12,948 nt of DNA from Symbiodinium natans (Eukaryota > Sar > Dinophyceae > Suessiales > Symbiodiniaceae), in contig CAJNDS010000177.1 in assembly GCA_905221605.1 (NCBI GenBank), forward strand, positions 192,501 to 205,448, written 5' to 3'. This document shows positions 7,039 through 12,948 of the stretch, one piece after another. Every line of letters begins with the position of its first letter. Position 1 is the stretch's first letter. The notes below the pieces were generated by a model. It worked only from the letters and a program-made list of their open reading frames with translations. It searched no databases and was not told the origin of the DNA. Made by a program: the position numbers and the translations under genes.

Positions 7039-7265
7039 CAGGTTTCAGGGGTTCCGGTTGAGGGTTGGACTAGAGCTCCCAGAAGGCTTGGATGGTCTTC
7101 ACGTGTTGAGGTGTAGATTGTTAGAGGCTTCAGGTTTAGCCTGGAAAGTGCTCAGTGCTCAGCTGTTATTATAGAATTGTAGGGCTTCATGGTCGGAAGG
7201 CTCAAGGGTCTAAACTGTGAATCTTGTGCCTTGTGATGCACTAAGGTTTTGGGATTTACGGTTTG
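7039..7265. other. Intergenic spacer or 3' UTR
   Basis: No gene recognised. On the minus strand a short end-like frame (KTIQAFWEL and stop TAG at 7070-7072) could be the last codons of the candidate minus-strand gene at 7325-9080, but it lacks a good acceptor. Confidence 0.3.
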
Positions 7266-7324
7266 AACCCTAAACCCTAAACCCTAAACCCTAAACCCTA
7301 AACCCCAAACCCTAAACCCTTAAC
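7266..7324 (-). repeat. CCCTAAA array
   Basis: About eight units with one CCCCAAA variant, directly adjoining the candidate exon at 7325-7394. Confidence 0.93.
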
Positions 7325-7394
7325 CCTTTCGGGCTTCGGGAGCGAAGCCGCGTTCCCTCCATCAGGAGACAGCCTGACTGTGAAGATGTAGACT
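7325..7394 (-). CDS. Candidate exon of a minus-strand gene, function unknown
   Basis: On the minus strand a pyrimidine-rich acceptor (tttttatttcgcag) precedes 70 nt reading VYIFTVRLSPDGGNAASLPK and then PER, followed by an AGG|GTTAAG donor. A second acceptor inside (cttcacag, exon start 7377) would begin at VRLSPDGG and joins in phase to the candidate exon at 8219-8319 (CAG G|TC AGG). No protein family is recognised. Caution: the plus strand is also open (GFGSEAAFPPSGDSLTVKM then stop), so the strand rests mainly on the good acceptor. Confidence 0.38.
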
Positions 7395-7403
7395 CTGCGA
7401 AAT

Positions 7404-7552
7404 AAAAACTGAGGTCTTCCCAGGTCACCCCTAAAGGGTGTAGGGTGTCGTGTTTAGGGTTTAGGGTTCAGGGTTAAAAACTGAGGTCTTCCCAGGTCAC
7501 CCTAAACGGTGTGGGGTGTCGTGTTTAGGGTTTAGGGTTCAGGGTTCAGGGT
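7404..7552. repeat. Tandem duplication, 72-bp period
   Basis: AAAAACTGAGGTCTTCCCAG at 7404 recurs at 7476, each copy followed by GTCACC, CTAAA, GTGTCGTGTTTAGGGTTTAG and GGTTCAGGGTT. The second copy differs at a few bases (one C fewer, GGGTG to CGGTG). Each unit pairs a unique 45-nt head with a short TTTAGGG tail, so the telomere-like units were copied along with the unique sequence. Confidence 0.9.
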
Positions 7553-7652
7553 CAGACACTAAACAAACCAAAACCCCAAACCTTCTAACCCTGAGAGTTC
7601 ATGTCTTTTCTGATTAGCTTCAAATTTTTTTCCTTTCCAAAACTACCCAAGA

Positions 7653-7692
7653 ACCCTAAACCCTAAACCCTAAACCCTAAACCCGAAACCCT
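7653..7692 (-). repeat. CCCTAAA array
   Basis: Five units ending in a CCCGAAA variant. A run of about 14 Gs at 7730-7744 follows closely. Confidence 0.9.
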
Positions 7693-7778
7693 GAAGGGCA
7701 AGGAGGAATGAGCGAGGTGGAACAGTCGGGAAGGGGGGGGGGGGAAAAGTGCACACCCCACTTCGACGTTTACGTTGA

Positions 7779-7880
7779 ACCCTAAACCCTAAACCCTAAA
7801 CCCTAAACCCCAAACCCCAAACCCTAAACCCTAAACCCTAAACCCTAAACCCTAAACCCTAAGTTTAGGGGTTTAGGGTC
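7779..7880. repeat. CCCTAAA array with opposed end
   Basis: Eleven to twelve CCCTAAA units (two CCCCAAA) up to 7861, then directly TTTAGGGGTTTAGGG in the other orientation: another convergent switch without spacer. Confidence 0.92.
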
Positions 7881-7888
7881 AAAGGGCC

Positions 7889-8080
7889 CCAACTTCCCCC
7901 CAACAGCATGAGAGAGTACAGTCTTGGGACCCCCAAAAACCCGAGAATCAACAACTTCCAGGCAACCCTAAAGTGTTTAGGGTTTAGGGTTTAGGGTTTA
8001 GGGTTTAGGGTTCGGGGTCCCAAATTCCCCCCCGGCAGCACAGGAGAGTATAGTCTTGCGGCCCAAAAACCCGAAAATCA
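7889..8080. repeat. Diverged direct duplication of about 60 bp
   Basis: 7889-7950 and 8019-8080 align over their whole length. Shared words include AGAGTA, AGTCTTG and CCCAAAAACCCGA, then AATCA. The copies are separated by a TTTAGGG array (7976-8011). They differ at roughly one base in five, so the duplication is older than the 72-bp one at 7404. Confidence 0.75.
7976..8011 (+). repeat. TTTAGGG array
   Basis: Five units between the two copies of the 60-bp duplication. Confidence 0.9.
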
Positions 8081-8116
8081 GACTGTTTGGGGTCTTGCCG
8101 CAAGCCTCGGAGCCCC

Positions 8117-8218
8117 GCATCCTAAACCCCAAGCCCTCAACCCTAAATCCTAAACCCTAAATCCTAAACCCTAAATCCTGAACCCTAAACCTTAAACCCT
8201 AAACCATCAACCCTAAAC
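8117..8218 (-). repeat. Degenerate CCCTAAA array
   Basis: About 14 units, many altered (CCCTCAA, CCTAAAT, CCTGAAC, CCTTAAA, CATCAAC). CCCTAAATCCTAAA recurs as a 14-bp higher-order unit. It borders the candidate exon at 8219. Confidence 0.85.
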
Positions 8219-8319
8219 CCTGAAGAGAGTCTGCATTCAAGCAGTCCGGTGCTTGCTTCGAAGAAGTTTCAAGCAGATGCTCAAGTCCGTCCCGGATTGC
8301 GAGTTTGGAGGTTAGACGC
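8219..8319 (-). CDS. Candidate exon of a minus-strand gene, function unknown
   Basis: 101 nt between acceptor gccagtag|G and donor CAGG|GTTTAG. One base, 33 codons and one base read RLTSKLAIRDGLEHLLETSS and then KQAPDCLNADSLQ. The pattern is that of an amphipathic helix plus an acidic loop and looks coding; no family is recognised. The donor GTTTAG is the first unit of the neighbouring repeat array. It joins in phase to the 7325-7377 version of the downstream candidate exon. The plus strand is open as well (CLLRRSFKQMLKSVPDCEFG, then a GGTTAG donor), so the strand is uncertain. Confidence 0.4.
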
Positions 8320-8330
8320 CTACTGGCAGC

Positions 8331-8376
8331 AAACCCTAAACCCTAAACCCTAAACCCTAAACCCTAAACCCTAAAC
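8331..8376 (-). repeat. CCCTAAA array
   Basis: Six perfect units plus a partial one. Confidence 0.93.
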
Positions 8377-8429
8377 AGCCTCCTCAAGGGGAACTCTGTT
8401 CTGTCTGTGGGGTCTAGTATTTGGAAGCT

Positions 8430-8749
8430 CCCATACATATATCCATCCATACACAGACACATGATACATGAACATACATACATACATATAATATACATAT
8501 ACATGCATAAACGTACACATATACAACGCACACACATACACATACATAAGTACAGAAATACAAAAATACATAAACAAGCTTGTACATATATATATATATA
8601 TATGTATGTATGTATGTATGTACACATGTATGTACACATGTATGTACACATGTATAGATATACACATAAACGGTAGCATAGACATGGACATATACATAAA
8701 AAAAAACACATAAGTAAGTGCTCATGCTTATATGTGTATGTACATACAC

Positions 8750-8780
<31 letters not shown>
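8430..8780. repeat. CATA/TATG microsatellite with opposed halves
   Basis: About 350 bases of low complexity. The left half is rich in CATA/ACAC (about 8430-8580), the centre is (TA)n (8587-8602), and the right is TATG-rich (8603-8655) with three 12-bp TGTATGTACACA units. A second CACA/TATA block ends in (TA)n at 8765-8780. The left and right parts are roughly complementary and could form a long imperfect hairpin. All frames through it (Y, I, C, M, H strings) are translation of the repeat, not proteins. Confidence 0.92.
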
Positions 8781-8792
8781 GAGGCTTTTCAG

Positions 8793-8894
8793 AAACGCAG
8801 CAATAACAATGCCAATGATAATGACAATGCAAATAGGCACAGTAGCGGTAGTCGTAGAAGTATGCAGTGGAAGGCATCCGAAACCTCTGGGCAA
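8793..8894 (+). CDS. Candidate low-complexity exon
   Basis: After acceptor ggcttttcag and before donor CAA|GTATAC, 34 codons read KRSNNNANDNDNANRHSSGS and then RRSMQWKASETSGQ: an Asn-rich and then Ser/Arg-rich segment. Splice sites on both sides are good, but the AATAAC/AATGCC triplet-like repeat makes open frames likely by chance. On the minus strand all three frames are open too, one giving a hydrophobic run (ICIVIIIGIVIAAFL). Coding status is uncertain. Confidence 0.22.
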
Positions 8895-8899
8895 GTATA

Positions 8900-8987
8900 C
8901 CCTAAACCCTAAGCCCTAAGCCCGAAGCCCTAAACCCTAAACCCTAAGCCCTAAACCCTAAACCCTAAAGCCTAAACCCTAAACCTA
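8900..8987 (-). repeat. CCCTAAA array with CCCTAAG variants
   Basis: About 12 units. CCCTAAG and CCCGAAG variants alternate with CCCTAAA on the left side. Confidence 0.9.
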
Positions 8988-8990
8988 GAC

Positions 8991-9080
8991 CCTGAAATCA
9001 AAGCCTTCAACGGATGCAGACTGACTTGAGATCTCTGCAAGTGTTTGAAAGCCGTCGCTTTGGCCGACATCCTCGCATAC
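8991..9080 (-). CDS. Candidate exon of a minus-strand gene, function unknown
   Basis: Minus strand, after acceptor ttttgacag|G: VCEDVGQSDGFQTLAEISSQ, then SASVEGFDFR and a TCAGG|GTCTAG donor at 8990. An AAG|GC donor at 9004 is also possible. The composition is acidic and coding-like, and no family is recognised. It exits in phase 0 (or 1) while the next candidate (8319) enters in phase 2, so an exon between them would be needed. The plus strand is also open (DLCKCLKAVALADILAYLSK), so this call is tentative. Confidence 0.32.
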
Positions 9081-9513
9081 CTGTCAAAACCTATAGCCCC
9101 AAACACATACACCTCGAAAACCATGTGTCAAAAGCTAGAGGTAAACTCTCAGACCCTGCACCCTAAACAATAAACCCTGAACCCTAAACCCCCTACATGT
9201 CTTGAGACCTCCATGCGCTGGACAATGGATTCCAGCACCCGTGGAGTGTCGAGTCCGATTTTTCATATCTCCGGTCTTCGGGCCGCCATCATTGCGTTTC
9301 GGCGCGCCTCGGGAGTGCAGAAAGCAGTTAGCAGTGTATGGCTTCTAGAGAACAAGCATGTGTATACGATTGTATAAAGTATATGCATGTTTGTAGCTAC
9401 ATGTTTGTATGTACGTCTTCAGAAGTACGTGCATATATTCAGGTATACACACTTACTGCTTTGTCTAGCTTTTTGGTTGTGTATCTTTCTACACATACAT
9501 AATATGTACATGT
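9081..9513. other. Spacer with a GC-rich coding-like island
   Basis: 9159-9191 holds a few CCCTAAA units. 9205-9365 is a GC-rich island open in several frames on both strands, for example plus MRWTMDSSTRGV through to VWLLENKHVYTIV and stop, and minus TPRVLESIVQRMEV. It could contain an exon, but neither frame nor strand can be chosen. 9355-9520 is rich in ATGT/TACA words, like a decayed copy of the microsatellite at 8430. Confidence 0.35.
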
Positions 9514-9891
9514 ATGTACGGTTATAATATGTGCACCTACAGCTCAAATGAGGTTCTGATAATCGAGGCGGTGCCTCCTTGCGGAACGGATTCCCTGGCT
9601 TTCCGGGTTTCGGTTTGTTTCAATGAAGCTCACGTAGCTTTCTATCTTAAGGGACTTGAAAGGTGGACCCGCGAAGTCAACAGCAAAGCCTGTGTACATT
9701 TTCAAGGGGTGTGCTTAGGTCAGTCTGGGGCACCTATCCATTGGGGATTCGAAGGTTTGAGCAATGATTGCACACTCGCTCGGCTCGCCCAAATTCTGCT
9801 GTGTTTCAAGCTGCGGGACAGGCTAGGCGCTGGCAGACCCTTGAATCAAATCCTCTTCCGCTTCAGACCTAAACCCTCACGACCTGTGTAA
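9514..9891 (+). CDS. Unrecognised 125-codon ORF
   Basis: The longest convincing open frame of the right half: ATG to TAA, containing SNEVLIIEAVPPCGTDSLAF, VAFYLKGLERWTREVNSK and GAPIHWGFEGLSNDCTLARL, ending FRPKPSRPV. It lies in about 400 bases with no TTTAGGG units until the last codons. No domain, signal peptide or membrane helix is recognised. The first ten codons lie in microsatellite-like sequence, so the real coding part, if any, may start after the AG at about 9541 (cacctacag). A chance frame of this length is possible. Confidence 0.3.
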   Translation: MYGYNMCTYSSNEVLIIEAVPPCGTDSLAFRVSVCFNEAHVAFYLKGLERWTREVNSKACVHFQGVCLGQSGAPIHWGFEGLSNDCTLARLAQILLCFKLRDRLGAGRPLNQILFRFRPKPSRPV

Positions 9892-10012
9892 GTAGAAGTT
9901 GTAGTCACATTCCCCTGCACCACGCCTCATTCCACACAGCTTTGCTCGAGTCTACCAGCAAATCTTTCCTACGTAGAGCAAAAACTGAAATTTCCCCCCC
10001 CCCCCCCGCGCC

Positions 10013-10024
10013 CCTCCAGAAAGG
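10013..10024. repeat. Left target-site duplication
   Basis: CCTCCAGAAAGG, identical to 11068-11079 and in direct orientation, immediately outside the inverted repeats of the element. Confidence 0.8.
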
Positions 10025-10047
10025 TCACAGGCGCACAAAAAACCTGG
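10025..10047 (+). repeat. Left terminal inverted repeat
   Basis: Starts TCACAGGCGCAC and ends AAAAAACCTGG. It pairs with 11045-11067; mismatches are at its positions 1, 2, 11 and 12. Confidence 0.8.
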
Positions 10048-10237
10048 AGACTTGAAGCATGCGACGTGCTTTTCGCTCGGGTTTTGGGCACGTTGTGCTC
10101 GCAACTCCATGGCTAAGCCGACAACCAGAGAATTAGGAAAGCATGGGCTAGTGTTGAAACACCCACTAAAACCGACGTTTTCTGCACATGCAATAACATT
10201 TCGCCTAAAAATCTGAAGATGAGAACAAAAGTACACA

Positions 10238-10562
10238 TCGCTCCTTTCGAATCGGGCGTTCTAGTGAACGGCCACAATGGCGGCAAACAAGCACATAAAA
10301 CCATGGAGTTTACGATGTTTTACGACATGCACACAAGGGTCAGCTTTGTGCGTTGTTACTGATGCTTTTCTGTTATGTTGCTTCTGCTGGCAGTTGTTAA
10401 TGGTTCGAGCGTCGTTCGCATAAGGCTTGTGACAGCGCGTCTTGTTACAGAAAGGCAAACATCCTGGTGCCTGGTGCAGCATGTTGTGTCGAGGAGCAGA
10501 AACGCTGTACATTCCGGTGTTTTCGGCATGGATAGAGGAACATGATCGCAACCAACCCCCCC
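10238..10562 (+). repeat. Internal tandem repeat of the element, copy 1
   Basis: Begins TCGCTCCTTTCGAATCGGGC and contains CAATGGCGGCAAAC, ATGTTTTACGACATGCACAC and TTGCTTCTGCTGGCAGTTGT. It recurs at 10644 with an offset of 406 bases. A short CTGGTGC duplication near 10465 is present only in this copy. Confidence 0.9.
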
Positions 10563-10643
10563 GGACGTCCCACAGCAAGAAACACTGTCAAAACCAAATC
10601 GAACTTATGTCTTGTGACACCACAAAAATCTGAGCTATACATG

Positions 10644-10976
10644 TCACTCCTTTCATTTCGGGCGTTCTAGTGAAAGGCAGCAATGGCGGCAAACCAGCAC
10701 AGAAAACCATGGCTTTTAGGATGTTTTACGACATGCACACCAGCGTCAGTTTTGTGCGTTTTTGTTTTTTGTTCTTTTATGTTGCTTCTGCTGGCAGTTG
10801 TTAGTGGTTCGAGCGTCATGACGACACACCTTTCGCATAAGCCTTGTGACAGTGCATCTTGTTACATAAACGTCAAACATCCTGGTGCAGCATGTTGTGT
10901 AGAGGAGCAACAACGCTGCAAATACCGGTGTTTTGGGCATGAATAGAGTAACATGGTCGTAGCCAACACCCCCGCA
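10644..10976 (+). repeat. Internal tandem repeat of the element, copy 2
   Basis: Same order of blocks as copy 1, with substitutions and small indels, including an inserted CATGACGACACACC-like stretch near 10818 and a T-rich expansion near 10760-10780. Indels break every reading frame between the copies, which argues against a conserved protein. Confidence 0.9.
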
Positions 10977-11044
10977 CCCCCCCACCACCCCAAAAAGAAA
11001 AAAAAAACAATAAAAAGAAAACTCTCCAAAAGTCCACGAAACAA

Positions 11045-11067
11045 CCAGGTTTTTTACGCGCCTGTTT
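11045..11067 (-). repeat. Right terminal inverted repeat
   Basis: CCAGGTTTTTTACGCGCCTG and then TTT, the reverse complement of the left end except at four positions. Confidence 0.8.
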
Positions 11068-11079
11068 CCTCCAGAAAGG
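11068..11079. repeat. Right target-site duplication
   Basis: CCTCCAGAAAGG, an exact copy of 10013-10024. Confidence 0.8.
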
Positions 11080-11331
11080 CCCAGAAAAGAATCCCGAAAC
11101 CACTACAAACCTTAAACCCTAAACCAGAATGTTTCACAGAGCACCAAGATGCCCCACACTACAAGCTTCCAACAGGCCCCTAGCTAGAAGGCACGCAGAG
11201 GCAAAACAAGTCTTCAAAACCGTGTGCTTCTGTAACAAAGACGAACAAAACAGAACAAAAACAAGCCCGAAGAAACAAAATACGTCAAGACTTCGGTCTC
11301 AAATTCTATACAACTCCTTAACACTGCGCAG
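11080..11331. other. A-rich unique spacer, no gene recognised
   Basis: Purine-rich, with AAACAAAA-type words at 11240-11290. Two overlapping short plus frames (10953-11183 and 11129-11338) show no domain and are regarded as chance. Confidence 0.4.
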
Positions 11332-11390
11332 GGTTTAGGGTTTAGGGTTTAGGGTTTCGAGTTTCGAGCTTCGGGTTTCGGGTTTCGGGC
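11332..11390 (+). repeat. TTTAGGG units grading into TTTCGGG/TTTCGAG
   Basis: Four canonical units followed by TTTCGAG, CTTCGGG and TTTCGGG variants, a homogeneous block of one variant type. Confidence 0.85.
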
Positions 11391-12419
11391 TTCCTCAACC
11401 CCGACCCATTCCAAACAGATTTGGTATCAAAAGGTTCTGCACAAACATTCCCCCCCGCCTCCCCCCCGGCCCGCCCCCTCAACCCTAAACCCTAGCCGCT
11501 CTAGCCCTAAACCCTCAACGCCATATTCCTCGATGCGAAAACCCGGTTTGAGCACCCGGGACGTCTATGCTGCCCGCAGTCACTTGCCAGGACAATTTCT
11601 TAAATTGCCGGGGTCCCCTCCTCAGGGTGCCTCAGGGTGGAGCACATGAAGGGGTTTAGGGTTTAGGGTTTAGGGTTTGAAACCAAAAAGGGCGCCCGTT
11701 TCTTCCTAGGTTACTCCTGGGTCGCCCTAAACCCTAAACTCTAAACCCTGATCCCTAAACCCTCTGCACTCCTGGGCCTCCTGGGTCTAGTAAGGGAAAT
11801 AGGGGGTGGCATTCGGATCAACTCCCAGATGTCTCTAAGAAGGAGGCAGGACCTTCAGCCCTCAACCAACCCTAGACCCTAAACCCTAAACCCTAAGCCC
11901 TAAACCATAAACCCTAAACCCTGTAGACTTTACAAACCGCGACAAGCTGGCTTAAAACCCAACTTTTCAACTTTTGGGCTTCTGGTAAGGTACTTTATTC
12001 TGAAAGCTTCAACTTTTACTTCCTTGGGTTTTGGCCCAGTAAGCTTACATACAGTTAAATCCTAACTTGGGTTTAGGGTTTAGGGTTTAGGGTTTAGGGC
12101 TTCTGGAGACTACGGCTACGGCTTGTAGAGGCCTGGAGGACGTGGGGACCCCCCGCCATCTAAACACCAAAACCCGCGACCTGAGACCTGGGAAAGCAGG
12201 AACTGCAGTGCCGAGACCTGTTGCGCAACGCTTTTTTAACCCTAAACCCTAAACCCCTAAACCCAAAAATCTGAAGGGACTTCGTGGGTGGATTTAGGGT
12301 GTAGGGCTTGGGGTTGTTAAGAACTTTGGGACTTAAGGGGGCTTCGGCTTGAGTCTAGGACATCTGGGATTTAAGTCTTCGTTGAAGCCCTGAGATCGTC
12401 CTCAAATCTGAGGTTTTAA
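11391..12419. other. Repeat-rich spacer, no gene recognised
   Basis: Short arrays: TTTAGGG 11655-11679; CCCTAAA 11725-11765, 11872-11922 and 12238-12268; TTTAGGG 12070-12100. C-runs at 11450-11475. The third copy of the dispersed 40-bp repeat is at 11683-11722. Small open stretches follow AG sites (for example ELQCRDLLRNAFL after cag at 12201), but none is supported by a donor or a second exon. Confidence 0.4.
11683..11722. repeat. Dispersed short repeat, copy C
   Basis: CCAAAAAGGGCGCCCGTTTC followed by TTCCTAGGTTACTCCTGGG. It aligns with 2682-2722 and 4583-4620. Confidence 0.42.
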
Positions 12420-12584
12420 CTTGAGGGTTTCAACCCGAATCAGATTCTACACGTTTTGGATGTCGGAATCCTGGCTTCTGAGGACAGGATTCCCAGCATA
12501 GGGTGGCAAACTGAGCTACAAATTCACCGGGTTCATATCTGCCATTCCAAACAGGTGCACGGGTTCCATTTCATTTCCCAATAA
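12420..12584 (+). CDS. Coding-like open stretch without ATG, possible last exon
   Basis: Fifty-four codons between stops: LEGFNPNQILHVLDVGILAS, EDRIPSIGWQTELQIHRVHI and CHSKQVHGFHFISQ, then TAA at 12582-12584. It has no in-frame ATG at its start, as expected for an internal or terminal exon. A possible acceptor is cgaatcag at 12443, giving ILHVLDVG... as the exon start. The mixed, non-repetitive composition looks coding, but no family is recognised and no upstream partner exon was found. A hairpin (12465-12493) lies inside. Confidence 0.3.
   Translation, partial: LEGFNPNQILHVLDVGILASEDRIPSIGWQTELQIHRVHICHSKQVHGFHFISQ
12465..12493. repeat. Perfect 9-bp hairpin
   Basis: GGAATCCTG (12465-12473), an 11-nt loop, and CAGGATTCC (12485-12493). 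It could be a small inverted repeat or chance; no run of T follows. Confidence 0.5.
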
Positions 12585-12645
12585 AGGATTGGAGGTGTTC
12601 AAATGTGGGATAGAGGTTTAGGGTTGAGGGTTTAGGGCGTAGGGT

Positions 12646-12911
12646 TTAGGCTTTAGGGGAGGATTGCATCAGCAGCCAATGGACAATGGCATCTTGCTCT
12701 TTATTCATATCCAGGAAAGCATAAAGCGTTGCCAGGGTCTTGTAGACCAATTACACCCATGGCTGCGGTGAGCCCAGATCACGGGCCAAGTGGCCATCTG
12801 CACCAACTGATGAAGCACCATTGCTTCAAAAAGGGTCCGGTCGGATTTTCCTTGTTCTGGTGTGGCGTTTGGTTGCTCAACTTGCTTGGGGCCATATGCT
12901 TTTGATTGCAT
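12646..12911 (-). pseudogene. Coding-like minus-strand region, two frames
   Basis: A 68-codon ATG frame (12705-12911) reads MQSKAYGPKQVEQPNATPEQ, then GKSDRTLFEAMVLHQLVQMA and TWPVIW. A second frame (12646-12750) reads LVYKTLATLYAFLDMNKEQD, then AIVHWLLMQSSPKA and stop. The second looks more protein-like than the tail of the first. A frame change near 12750 (loss or gain of one or two bases) or a small unseen intron could join them. No domain is recognised. The plus strand also has a 78-codon open frame here, so even the strand is not certain. The region may continue past the window edge. Confidence 0.25.
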
Positions 12912-12948
12912 TGCTGTGGAAAGCTAGACTTGGCTTTGGACTCGAATT

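Larger units (their letters stand above)
10025..11067. mobile_element. Non-autonomous DNA transposon, about 1.04 kb
   Basis: Bounded by imperfect 23-bp terminal inverted repeats (10025-10047 and 11045-11067; 19 of 23 positions pair; core ACAGGCGC...AAAAAACCTGG). A perfect 12-bp direct repeat CCTCCAGAAAGG flanks both sides. The interior is nearly free of TTTAGGG units, unlike everything around it, and has a tandem duplication (10238-10562 and 10644-10976). The frames inside (up to 105 codons) do not resemble a transposase and differ between the two copies, so the element probably depends on an enzyme encoded elsewhere. A duplication of this length is longer than for most cut-and-paste families and nearest to Mutator-like elements (8-11 bp). 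The family cannot be assigned from this copy. Confidence 0.78.

Noticed and set aside
7191-7206. Relic of the dinoflagellate spliced leader (GGCTCAAG at about 7199)
   Set aside because: Only the last eight bases match; the preceding bases (GTCGGAA) do not fit, and eight bases are expected by chance.
8364-8894. Long frames on both strands (up to 176 codons) rich in Y, I, C, V, M and H
   Set aside because: They are translations of the CATA/TATG microsatellite, open in several frames at once.
890-9191. A CRISPR array or true chromosome end from the repeated 7-mers
   Set aside because: The unit is only 7 bases with no regular spacers, which excludes CRISPR. Orientation flips and genes in between exclude a terminal telomere.
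10113-10946. Several 60-105 codon frames as transposase or other genes
   Set aside because: They lie inside the transposon, differ in frame between its two internal copies and show no transposase motif.
12575-12586. AATAAA polyadenylation signal at 12580
   Set aside because: The hexamer overlaps the stop codon of the open stretch and dinoflagellates do not rely on this signal, so it has no weight.

Overview
This is nuclear DNA from a eukaryote, most likely a dinoflagellate or close alveolate relative. No bacterial-type gene organisation is visible. Three things point this way. (1) The plant/alveolate telomere unit TTTAGGG (or CCCTAAA) occurs in about 30 short interstitial arrays of both orientations across the whole window. 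(2) One confidently readable gene is split into small exons of 44 to 81 nt. (3) Three of its four readable introns use non-canonical donors (one GA, two GC), with AG acceptors followed mostly by G and short AGG/CAGG direct repeats at the junctions. That splice pattern is known from dinoflagellates. The species cannot be named from the sequence alone.

Layout. 1-890: mostly unique sequence with one unrecognised 119-codon ORF. 890-2560: many telomere-like arrays, with three weak candidate exons (1306-1380, 1568-1635, 2070-2108). 2563-6988 (+): the 3' part of a spliced gene for a GNAT-family N-acetyltransferase. Its exons are 2563-2606 (probable), 4222-4281, 5361-5441, 6040-6115 and 6916-6988, ending in TAA. 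The reading phases agree at every junction, and the joined protein carries the acetyl-CoA loop and the YLET(x4)N...YERFGF block of the family. The N-terminal exons were not identified with confidence. 7070-9300: more repeat arrays with three exon-like islands that read best on the minus strand (7325-7394, 8219-8319, 8991-9080). They may be one gene of unknown function, but the strand is not certain. 8430-8780: a large CATA/TATG microsatellite. 9514-9891 (+): an unrecognised 125-codon ORF.

10013-11079 is the clearest mobile element: about 1.04 kb with imperfect 23-bp terminal inverted repeats, a perfect 12-bp direct repeat on both flanks (target-site duplication) and an internal tandem duplication with a 406-bp offset. 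It has no recognisable transposase, so it looks non-autonomous. It is almost free of the telomere repeat that fills its surroundings. 11080-12948: more telomere-like arrays, an open 54-codon stretch without ATG (12420-12584) and overlapping minus-strand coding-like frames at the right edge.

The main finding is the combination of a functional-looking acetyltransferase gene with GA/GC-AG introns that are loaded with telomere-type repeats, in places reaching to the splice sites themselves.
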